A DNA stretch of 31,318 nucleotides. Source: Scatacola_A faecigallinarum (GTDB lineage: Bacteria > Pseudomonadota > Alphaproteobacteria > RF32 > CAG-239). Each line of letters starts with the position of its first letter. Position 1 is the stretch's first letter. Shown here piece by piece: positions 23,412 to 30,180 of this stretch. The notes below the pieces were generated by a model. It saw only the letters and a program-made list of their open reading frames with translations. It was not told where the DNA came from and did not search any database. Made by a program: the position numbers and the translations under genes. The stretch covers positions 1 through 31,318 of the forward strand of contig DVOM01000029.1 in the NCBI GenBank assembly GCA_018713605.1. The letters run 5' to 3'.

Positions 23412-24668
23412 TCAGGAAAAGCGGCGGCGGCCGTCGTAAGCCAGACCAAGACCGACGCTGGACAGTTTATTGCCGGACGAAAAAGCCGCACAGGTAAAAA
23501 TGTTGCGAACGGTTTGATTAATCAGCGGAATTTCGGTTGAACCGCCGGTCAGGATTACCAAACCGACATCTTCGGCCTTAACTGCCGCCAACTTCAAACA
23601 TTCCCGCAGGGAAGCGGAAATTTTCCCGACATCCTTGCCTATGCTTGCGTCAAAAGCTTCCCTTACCGCTTTGACTTCCGGCTTTCCGGCAATGTAATCC
23701 AATATCCGTCTAACCTCCGGCTTATCGGTCAGCGCTATTTTAACCTGTTCAACCTCATTGAGGATTTTATGTCCGGTTTCGCGCAGAAGAATATCGCGCA
23801 GACGCGCATAAAGATCCGGCTGATGCGCATTGGACAGAACTTCATTGACGATTTTCAGATTTTTATAAGTATAGGCTGCGTTTATCCGGCTCCATTCGGC
23901 CAGTTCAAAATACTGTGAAGACGGCACAAACAAATTCTGGGGGCCGTAAGTCGTCCGATAGCCGAATGACGGCATAAAGCAACACAGGCTTAAATCGCGG
24001 TCAAAATCGTTGCCGCCGATGCGGACGCCGCTTGAGGACAGAATATCGTCCCTCCGGTCATTTTTGGCGGACAGTCCGGGACCAAGGCGGACAAGAGCAA
24101 AATCCGATGTACCGCCGCCGATGTCTGCAACGCAGGCAAGTTTTTCGCTCTGAAGTTCCGCTTCATGTGCAAAGGCTGCGGCAATCGGCTCGTACTGGAA
24201 GCAGACCTCCTTAAAACCAACCGAACGGGCAATGTTTTCCAATTCGTTTTCGGCTCTGGCATCGCCGGCTGCGTCATTGTCGCGAAAATGCACCGGACGT
24301 CCCATTACCACTTTTGAAATTTCGGCCTGCAAATTGTTTTCGGCCGTATTTTTCAGATAAGATACAAACTGCGCCAAAATATTTTCAAAACGCCGGGGCC
24401 GGCCGTTGACAGTCGTTCCGACCGTCATCAAATCAGTGCCTAGCACGCGCTTGAGACTGCGCATAAAACGCCCTTCCCGCCCTGACAGATAGGCCTGAAG
24501 AGCCTGTTCGCCGAAAAGCACGCCGCTCTTGTCGTCCGGATAAAACAAAGCGCTGGGAATAGTCGGCTTGCCGTCAAAAGAAACCAGCCGGGGGACAGCG
24601 CCGCCGACGGACACGGCTACGGCCGAATTGGTCGTACCGAAATCTATTCCTGCAGAAACAGAAGACAT
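23412..24668 (-). CDS. Hsp70-like ATPase lacking substrate-binding domain (YegD-like)
   Basis: A 418-residue actin-fold ATPase of the Hsp70 superfamily: phosphate-1 GIDFGTTNSAVAV (7-19), phosphate-2 ADIGGGTSDFALV (about 187-199) and adenosine motif LTGGSTEIPLI (about 376-386). DnaK has about 640 residues; here the protein ends after the nucleotide-binding domain, as in YegD-type proteins, so it lacks the peptide-binding domain. Client and co-chaperones are unknown. GGAG lies before the ATG. A gap of 68 bases with a weak terminator separates it from the upstream glycerol-1-phosphate dehydrogenase-like gene. Confidence 0.9.
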   Translation of the reverse strand: MSSVSAGIDFGTTNSAVAVSVGGAVPRLVSFDGKPTIPSALFYPDDKSGVLFGEQALQAYLSGREGRFMRSLKRVLGTDLMTVGTTVNGRPRRFENILAQFVSYLKNTAENNLQAEISKVVMGRPVHFRDNDAAGDARAENELENIARSVGFKEVCFQYEPIAAAFAHEAELQSEKLACVADIGGGTSDFALVRLGPGLSAKNDRRDDILSSSGVRIGGNDFDRDLSLCCFMPSFGYRTTYGPQNLFVPSSQYFELAEWSRINAAYTYKNLKIVNEVLSNAHQPDLYARLRDILLRETGHKILNEVEQVKIALTDKPEVRRILDYIAGKPEVKAVREAFDASIGKDVGKISASLRECLKLAAVKAEDVGLVILTGGSTEIPLINQTVRNIFTCAAFSSGNKLSSVGLGLAYDGRRRFS

Positions 24669-24690
24669 AAGACAAACTCCGATTTTGAGC

Positions 24691-24718
24691 TAAAAGCCGA
24701 AGTTTTGTAACATCGGCC
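24691..24718 (-). terminator. Weak terminator after G1PDH-like gene
   Basis: On the minus strand a stem of 9 bp with one mismatch (24696-24704 with 24709-24717) and a 4-base loop is followed by TTTT. Confidence 0.45.
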
Positions 24719-24736
24719 ACCCTTTTCGTCAACCGG

Positions 24737-25810
24737 TTATTTTATCAACTCCCGTAAAATTTCATCGCCGTCAATAAATTCGACGGCGCGTTTATAGCTG
24801 TCCGGTTCGGAAAGAACCGTATAAAAGCCGCGCTTGATCTCCGGCGCCAGACGCAAAGCCCGCAAAAACTCTTCTTTGTTGAACGGATTTTGTCCGACAA
24901 AGTCAAAAAAGCCGGTTTTGGCCAGAATATCCCGCAAGCCGCCGGTACTGGGATTATTTTGCAGAAGCGCACAGAGATAAGCGGCGGTACCGACCTGCAA
25001 ACCATGCATTTGCGGCCGGGCACAGACTTCGTCCAGAGCGTGCGAAACAAGATGTTCCGAACCGCTGGCGGGGCGCGAGGTTCCTGCCACTTCCATGGAT
25101 ATGCCGCTCATCAGCAGCGACGTGGTCAGGCTGCGTTGAAATTCCGGCGCATTAATATCGAAAGAATGTTTGATAAACAGCAAATCAAGCGAATTATACG
25201 CAAGCATGGACGCAAAGTCGCTGTAACGCTCCAGCTTTCGGTTTGCCGCTTCTTTCCAATCGGCCAGAGCGGTAATTTTTGATACCATGTCGCCCAAGCC
25301 GGAATAAAAGAAGACCGGCGGACAGCTTCTGATAACGTCAAGGTCTATGACGACGCCGAACGGAATGCTTGATTTAACGGTTTTACGTCGGCCGCCGACG
25401 GTCAGCGAAGAAGTCGGGCTGCAAAAGCCGTCGTTGGAAGTCGATGTCGGCACACTGACAAAGGGAAGACGCAGAAGATGTGCGGAATATTTTGCAAAAT
25501 CAAGCGCTTTGCCGCCGCCGATACCGACAACGACATCGGTTGCCGGCGGAAGCTGAAAAGCCGTCTGCGTTATGCTTTCAATACTGATGTCGCTGACAAC
25601 CTGACTGTGAACAACGTTTATGTCATTGTCGCCAAAACCGCGGCGGAGTTCGGCTCCGACCAGTTCCTCGGTACCGTCGCCCAGAAACAAAGCGACGCCG
25701 GGCAGATTCTTGTCTTTTAGATATTTGCCGATTTTGTAGATTTTGCCGTTTCCTATCTTCAACAGATAGGGAATGTTGATTTGCTTATTGGTATAGGGCA
25801 GATTGTACAT
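24737..25810 (-). CDS. sn-glycerol-1-phosphate dehydrogenase-like (AraM/EgsA type)
   Basis: The enzyme belongs to the iron-containing alcohol dehydrogenase superfamily. Its 357 residues show NAD(P)-binding GIGGGKALDFAKY (97-109), SVPTSTSNDGF (about 118-128), and the metal-site regions ASGSEHLVSHALD (about 254-266) and QMHGLQVGTA (about 271-280), matching archaeal G1P dehydrogenase and bacterial AraM. These make sn-glycerol-1-phosphate from dihydroxyacetone phosphate. G1P is the archaeal lipid stereoisomer; in bacteria it serves rare ether or surface-polymer roles. The ATG follows the HAD gene stop by one base (TGAAATG), with AAGGAG inside that gene, so the two are translationally coupled. Confidence 0.82.
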   Translation of the reverse strand: MYNLPYTNKQINIPYLLKIGNGKIYKIGKYLKDKNLPGVALFLGDGTEELVGAELRRGFGDNDINVVHSQVVSDISIESITQTAFQLPPATDVVVGIGGGKALDFAKYSAHLLRLPFVSVPTSTSNDGFCSPTSSLTVGGRRKTVKSSIPFGVVIDLDVIRSCPPVFFYSGLGDMVSKITALADWKEAANRKLERYSDFASMLAYNSLDLLFIKHSFDINAPEFQRSLTTSLLMSGISMEVAGTSRPASGSEHLVSHALDEVCARPQMHGLQVGTAAYLCALLQNNPSTGGLRDILAKTGFFDFVGQNPFNKEEFLRALRLAPEIKRGFYTVLSEPDSYKRAVEFIDGDEILRELIK

Positions 25811-25811
25811 T

Positions 25812-26465
25812 TCAAAGCTCCTTCAGATAAGCGTTGATAACGCCGAAATCGTTAAAAGCCCGAGCCGCAATACCGGCTTCGCGGCATTTGGCCAACAGGT
25901 CGTGCCGGGCAAAGACAACGTCCGCATTCCAGGCGGCCTCATAGTCGGGCAGACCGTCACCGGCATATATCACCTCATACCCTTCCCGATGCAGACGATT
26001 GACAATCGCCGTTTTGGAAATGCCGGTCGCCGGATCAAAATAAGGACTGTCGGCAGGAGGCATCTGCATAACCAAACCGGTTTCGGAACTGTAGCTGCCG
26101 CGATTGGCAACCAGCGTAACGCCGTATTTTTCGATAATATTACCGATGAGGTAATTGATATAATAGTCACAACCGGCAGAGCAAATATAAACAGGCATAT
26201 TTTTCTCGCGGCAGATACGGGCGCCTTCGGCAAAACCTCCGTCAACCGGAATTTTATCCATAAAAGCGTTAAATTCTCCGCAGGAAACGCGGATTTTTTC
26301 GAACATTTCCTTCAGAGCTTCGAAATGGGTAATTTCGCCTTTTTTGAATCGGCGCCACGGCGTCAGTGACTTTTCGTCAAAAAAGGCCTCGGAAGCGTAA
26401 GCAAAAAAATCGTCTCCGGTAATCGTGCCGTCAAAATCGCTGACAAATGCCGCTTTTCCTTTCAT
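25812..26465 (-). CDS. HAD-family phosphatase (MtnX/PSP-like)
   Basis: A 217-aa soluble phosphatase of the haloacid dehalogenase superfamily. Motif I is DFDGTIT (about residues 10-16), motif II ICSAG (about 96-100), and motif IV AGDGLPDYEAAW (about 168-179). The small cap between motifs I and II (about 20-85) matches phosphoserine phosphatase/MtnX relatives. Its substrate is unknown; with the adjacent G1PDH-like gene coupled downstream, dephosphorylation of a glycerol-phosphate is an attractive guess. The ATG at 26465 is chosen because GGAGGG is just ahead; an earlier TTG in frame is less good. Confidence 0.85.
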   Translation of the reverse strand: MKGKAAFVSDFDGTITGDDFFAYASEAFFDEKSLTPWRRFKKGEITHFEALKEMFEKIRVSCGEFNAFMDKIPVDGGFAEGARICREKNMPVYICSAGCDYYINYLIGNIIEKYGVTLVANRGSYSSETGLVMQMPPADSPYFDPATGISKTAIVNRLHREGYEVIYAGDGLPDYEAAWNADVVFARHDLLAKCREAGIAARAFNDFGVINAYLKEL

Positions 26466-26497
26466 TTGACCCTCCTCAGGCAAGGTTTTGCATAAAG

Positions 26498-26580
26498 TAA
26501 CATAATATTCTTTATTTTTTATAAAGATTTATGTTATATTAAGATTCAGGATTAACAACAGAGGTTATTTTATAACATAA
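26498..26580. promoter_or_regulatory. Three copies of TAACATAA in divergent promoter region
   Basis: TAACATAA occurs at 26498-26505 and 26573-26580 on the plus strand and as its complement at 26529-26536. The last copy runs into the start codon of the CNNM-type gene, and all lie between that gene and the divergent HAD gene. They may be operator half-sites. Confidence 0.35.
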
Positions 26581-27626
26581 TGTTTCTTTTAATATTTTTC
26601 GCGTCCACGGCCATCGGTATTTCTTTCTTATGTTCGGTCATGGAGGCGGCATTATTGTCCATTACCCCAAGTTTTATTGCCCAGCTTGAAGAAAAAAACC
26701 CAAAATGGTTCAAACAGGTCAATGCCCTTAAACAGGACATAGATACGCCGCTGGCCGCCATTCTTACGCTTAACACCATTGCTCATACGGTCGGCGCCGC
26801 CGGCGTCGGTGCCCAGGTTGCCGCCATGTACGGCCAGGCCTACCTTGGCCTTGCCTCCGGTATTATGACCCTGGCAATTCTGGTCCTTTCGGAAATTCTG
26901 CCGAAAACCATCGGTGCCAAATACTGGCGTAAGCTGGTGCCGTCGATGTGCGTTACCCTGCGCGTCATGATTGTTCTGCTGCGCCCGTTTCTTTATATAT
27001 CCAGTTTCATTATGGGAATGTTCGGGAGTGCCGAAGACGCTTCCGACATTAAGGACGAAATTAAGGCGCTGGCCAAAATGGGACGTGACGAAAAAGTTCT
27101 GGACGACAATAAATACCGCGTTATCAGCAACGTTATCAACCTGCAGGAAGTCCGCGTCAAAGACGTTATGACGCCGCGCACTGTGGTACATACGGTTCGT
27201 CCCGGCACAACCATCCGGGAGTTCGACAAGTTTCTGGAGAGTTCGCCGTTTTCCCGTTTTCCGATTATTGACGAAACGGAACAGAAATATCTTGGATACA
27301 TTCACAAATCCAGCTCCTATAAGGCTGACGACAACAAGCCGGTCGAAGATTACGCGCGCCCGATGGCCAGCTTTTCGACCGACGCCCGCCTGGAAGACGT
27401 TCTGTCATCAATGCTTAACGACCATAATCACATGGCGCTGGTTATCGACCAGTTTGAAAACTGGGTCGGCATTATTACCCTTGAAGACATTATCGAAACC
27501 ATCCTCGGCAAGGAAATCGTCGACGAAACCGACCAGGTGGCCGACATGCGCCTGTATGCCAAGCTCAAATGGAAAAAGAAAAAAGAGCAGAAAGGCATCG
27601 GTCTGGAGGCCGTTTCCGGCGAATAA
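26580..27626 (+). CDS. CNNM/CorC-type membrane protein with CBS pair
   Basis: A 348-residue protein: a DUF21/CNNM transmembrane domain (helices about 1-150) with EAALLS near the N-terminus and an LSEILPKTIGAKYW motif (about 104-117), then a cytosolic CBS pair (about 196-325) with DVMTPRTVV and GIITLEDIIETILGKEIVDE motifs. The C-terminal CorC/HlyC domain present in longer family members is missing; the chain ends in a short Lys-rich tail. Such proteins are linked to Mg2+ (or Co2+) homeostasis, often as exporters. The start codon lacks a good Shine-Dalgarno. It ends at a strong terminator. Confidence 0.9.
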   Translation: MFLLIFFASTAIGISFLCSVMEAALLSITPSFIAQLEEKNPKWFKQVNALKQDIDTPLAAILTLNTIAHTVGAAGVGAQVAAMYGQAYLGLASGIMTLAILVLSEILPKTIGAKYWRKLVPSMCVTLRVMIVLLRPFLYISSFIMGMFGSAEDASDIKDEIKALAKMGRDEKVLDDNKYRVISNVINLQEVRVKDVMTPRTVVHTVRPGTTIREFDKFLESSPFSRFPIIDETEQKYLGYIHKSSSYKADDNKPVEDYARPMASFSTDARLEDVLSSMLNDHNHMALVIDQFENWVGIITLEDIIETILGKEIVDETDQVADMRLYAKLKWKKKKEQKGIGLEAVSGE

Positions 27627-27632
27627 AACTTT

Positions 27633-27658
27633 TCCCCGCTTCGGCGGGGATTTTTTTT
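27633..27658 (+). terminator. Strong Rho-independent terminator
   Basis: A 7-bp TCCCCGC/GCGGGGA stem with a TTCG tetraloop (27633-27650) is followed by eight T. Confidence 0.93.
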
Positions 27659-27735
27659 CCTGATATTTTTGCTAGCTTTAAAAGCCTCATGCAGGACTTA
27701 TCTCTGTTTTGTTAAACTCGTCCAAGGAGGCCGCC

Positions 27736-28002
27736 ATGGCGCAAGCAAATGCAAATGAATACTGGAGTGAAAACGTCAAGGAACATTTTCACACCCCGCC
27801 GGGCACTTTTACGCAGGACGCCGAAGAAATAACCAATATCCTGCTGAAGGTTTCCGACGGCAACGCCACGCTGGCTCTGCGCCGTCTGCTGTTTTACATG
27901 AACAGAGCCGGCAGCCGGCTCGGCAACGCCGAACAGCTGGAAAAGGCAAAAAAGCGCCTTGAAGAGCTGATTGAACAAAATCATGAAACACTTAAAAACT
28001 AA
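27736..28002 (+). CDS. DUF3175-like small protein, 88 aa
   Basis: The protein has 88 aa with a W/TFTQDAEEI N-terminal half and a C-terminal LRRLLFYMNRAGSRL segment followed by a charged helix, matching my memory of DUF3175 (pattern FYINRAGKNL and so on). Function of that family is unknown. The ATG at 27736 is chosen because AAGGAGG lies 5 bases upstream; an earlier in-frame ATG has no such site. It starts a three-gene run ending with Hsp20, with gaps of 21 and 15 bases, so it is likely stress-related. Confidence 0.78.
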   Translation: MAQANANEYWSENVKEHFHTPPGTFTQDAEEITNILLKVSDGNATLALRRLLFYMNRAGSRLGNAEQLEKAKKRLEELIEQNHETLKN

Positions 28003-28023
28003 TCATCAACAAAGGAGGGACTT

Positions 28024-28332
28024 ATGGAAAACAACATGCAAACCAATCCTGAACAGAACAATCAAAAATCCTATGTGACCAGCGACACCTCTTTTACTCC
28101 GGACAAGAACACTCATGAAACCCCGATGACCGATCATTCGCTGAATGAAAACGAAGACAGCCGGGAGCAGAAACAAACGCAAAGCGATAACATCTCTTCG
28201 CAGAGCAACAGAACCTCTGACGCCAACGAAGGTTATCAGGCTTCCGGCGGCAGTAACAGGGATTCCGGCTATGAAATTGAAGAAGAAGACATTGAGGTAG
28301 ACTCTTTTTCGCCCTGCAGCCGCAAAATGTAA
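28024..28332 (+). CDS. Short, acidic, probably disordered protein, 102 aa
   Basis: Low-complexity and hydrophilic, rich in Asn, Gln, Ser, Asp and Glu, with an acidic EIEEEDIEVD patch near the end and a final SPCSRKM. No domain or signal peptide is visible. An excellent AAAGGAGGG precedes the ATG, which argues that it is a real gene; it sits between the DUF3175-like and Hsp20 genes, so I include it as a component of that operon. Function is unknown. Confidence 0.68.
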   Translation: MENNMQTNPEQNNQKSYVTSDTSFTPDKNTHETPMTDHSLNENEDSREQKQTQSDNISSQSNRTSDANEGYQASGGSNRDSGYEIEEEDIEVDSFSPCSRKM

Positions 28333-28347
28333 CCGGCGGAGGCTCTT

Positions 28348-28839
28348 ATGAAAAATTCTCTGACCAATACCAATCCGTCCGGACGCGACATTCAGTCCGG
28401 CAGCGGCGGACATAACGAGTTTCGCAATCTCATCAGCCATTTCTGGAATTTTTTCGACAATCCCACGGCGGACAGCGATTTGGAACCGAAAATAGAAGTG
28501 AGCGAAAACAAAAATTCGGTTACCGTTTCCGCAGAACTTCCGGGAATTGAGGAGAAAGACATCGACGTTCAGATTTCTTCTGACGGCTATCTTTCAATCT
28601 CGGGCGAAAAAAGACATCAGAGCGAAGAAAACAACAAGGGAAACTATTTTTCGGAAATTTCTTACGGAATGTTTCGCAGAACCATTCCCCTGCCCTGGGA
28701 CTTGGATTATGACAAGGCCAACGCCGACTATGACGACGGCGTACTGAAGGTTGTACTTCCGAAGTCGCAGACAGAACAGCAGAAATTTAAGAAAATCAAC
28801 GTTAAAAAAAACAAACGCTCTCAGGAAAACGAAGACTGA
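28348..28839 (+). CDS. Small heat-shock protein (Hsp20/alpha-crystallin)
   Basis: A 163-aa small heat-shock protein. The alpha-crystallin domain spans about residues 48-150, with the classical start KIEVSENKNSVTVSAELPGIEEKDIDV, the DGYLSISGEK core, the FRRTIPLP motif and DDGVLKVVLPK near the end. The N-terminus (1-45) is Ser/Asn-rich with a short aromatic helix; the C-terminus is basic and lacks a clear IXI motif. It binds unfolded proteins without ATP to stop aggregation. GGAGG precedes the ATG; it is the last gene of its operon and ends at a terminator shared with the convergent transporter gene. Confidence 0.94.
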   Translation: MKNSLTNTNPSGRDIQSGSGGHNEFRNLISHFWNFFDNPTADSDLEPKIEVSENKNSVTVSAELPGIEEKDIDVQISSDGYLSISGEKRHQSEENNKGNYFSEISYGMFRRTIPLPWDLDYDKANADYDDGVLKVVLPKSQTEQQKFKKINVKKNKRSQENED

Positions 28840-28848
28840 AACGACGAC

Positions 28849-28876
28849 AAGGCCTTACTTCGGTAAGGCCTTTTTT
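28849..28876. terminator. Bidirectional terminator overlapping a stop codon
   Basis: A 10-bp AAGGCCTTAC/GTAAGGCCTT stem with a TTCG tetraloop (28849-28872) is followed by T's. The minus-strand transporter stop codon (28855-28857) lies inside the stem. Confidence 0.9.
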
Positions 28877-29760
28877 CTTTTCCGTATCTGTCCGGTAATG
28901 AGAACAGCGTTGGCGGCTATGATTATCAAGCCGCCGACAATGATATTCCAGGTCAGGCCGACATGCAGGAACGCCACGTCCAAACATATGCCCGTTACCG
29001 GCTCAAGCAGCATTATCATGCCGATTGCGGCCGCGGGAACATCCTTGTTGCCGGCAAAAAGAAAGAGATTGGGCAGCACATAGACAAACGCGCCGTAAAA
29101 AACAAACGCCACCCACAGTTTCTCGGGCATGGCAAAACGGAACCGCAAAACCGGATTATCCGTTCCCCACAACGTTGCCGCAAGATAAAAGAACACGACC
29201 GGCAGCAGGGAATACAGAGATTCGGCCCACAGAGTTCCAGCCGGAGAGATACCCTGCCGGGTGTAATATTTGGTAACGACAAGCCAGACCGACAGTCCGA
29301 CACCGGCAAGCAGCGCCAGCGTAATTCCCGGCAAAGAAAAAGACAGACCGCCGAACAGATTTATCAGCAACAGAAGCCCGACGACCATACTGCCGACCAA
29401 AAACCAGCTTTTGGCATTTTGCCGCCTTTTGAACCAAAAACGGACAATCAGAATGGTCCAGACCGGCTGAAGATAAATCAGCAGCACCACCAGCGTTACC
29501 GGCACGTCAAGAAACAACGGCGCCGCCTGTCCGAAAACGATGGCGGTAACGGAAAGCACATAAATGGCAGTTATGCGCCACGGCATTTTGAAAATTTTGA
29601 CAAAGTCACGGCGGGCAAAACCCCATACCAGCAAAACAGAAATCAGATTAGGATAAAACAACACTTCAAACAGCGACGCACCCATCAGGTAAAGAACTTT
29701 GGCGCCAAAAACGACGCCTCCGAACAAAATTCCTGACATTACCAGGTACAGATAAGACAT
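28855..29760 (-). CDS. EamA/DMT-family transporter
   Basis: A 301-aa membrane protein of ten helices in two EamA repeats (about 3-135 and 145-290), with typical family signs such as PVTLVVLLIYLQPVWTIL in the first repeat and AAIGMIMLLEPVTGI in the second. The C-terminus ends in a Lys/Arg-rich tail. It probably exports a small metabolite; substrate unknown. It is unlike the EamA gene at 14117. Its ATG directly follows the TAA of the GDYXXLXY-like gene (TAAATG), with GGGAG upstream, so it is translationally coupled to it and the DUF2157-like gene. Confidence 0.92.
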   Translation of the reverse strand: MSYLYLVMSGILFGGVVFGAKVLYLMGASLFEVLFYPNLISVLLVWGFARRDFVKIFKMPWRITAIYVLSVTAIVFGQAAPLFLDVPVTLVVLLIYLQPVWTILIVRFWFKRRQNAKSWFLVGSMVVGLLLLINLFGGLSFSLPGITLALLAGVGLSVWLVVTKYYTRQGISPAGTLWAESLYSLLPVVFFYLAATLWGTDNPVLRFRFAMPEKLWVAFVFYGAFVYVLPNLFLFAGNKDVPAAAIGMIMLLEPVTGICLDVAFLHVGLTWNIIVGGLIIIAANAVLITGQIRKRKKALPK

Positions 29761-30180
29761 TTATTTCTCCCGGGAGTGTGTTTTCATCCAGTCATTCCAG
29801 TCCGTATTGTCAATATAAAGCCCGCGAATGAGCGGCGATGCATTTTCCGGCAGCGCAAATTCCAGCTTCACATCAAGATTGTCGCCGGCAAGCGCTTTTT
29901 CAAGGTACAAAGCGTCATTTTGCGGCAAATAATAGCGATAAACACGCTCAAACCTCGCCTGCGGGCAGATGCCTCCGGCAAACTGGCGACAGTCGGTTTT
30001 GTCCCATTCCGGCGCAAGATTCAGATAATGGCCGGAAAGAATATCCCGCGGATCGTATCCCGAGACGGCAACCATTACCCTCGGCGCCGAGGCATATTGC
30101 AGTTCCAGATACCCCAGCCAGCCCAGCAGGGCCAGAAAAGGTATAAAAAAGACAAAAAATTTCAAAACGCGTTTTTTCAT
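29761..30180 (-). CDS. GDYXXLXY-like small membrane-anchored protein, 139 aa
   Basis: One N-terminal membrane segment (about 8-26) anchors an outside domain. The central SGYDPRDILSGHYLNL region corresponds to the GDYXXLXY signature of this family, but reads GHYLNL, with His replacing Asp. A disulfide-capable Cys pair lies at about residues 64 and 72. These proteins typically accompany DUF2157 membrane proteins, as here: its ATG overlaps the upstream DUF2157-like stop (ATGA). The function of the pair is not established. Confidence 0.8.
   Translation of the reverse strand: MKKRVLKFFVFFIPFLALLGWLGYLELQYASAPRVMVAVSGYDPRDILSGHYLNLAPEWDKTDCRQFAGGICPQARFERVYRYYLPQNDALYLEKALAGDNLDVKLEFALPENASPLIRGLYIDNTDWNDWMKTHSREK

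Noticed and set aside
28963..29736. Long open frame (257 codons) on the plus strand opposite the EamA gene
   Set aside because: Its composition is rich in Gln, Arg and Lys with no domain; the opposite strand encodes a clear ten-helix transporter.
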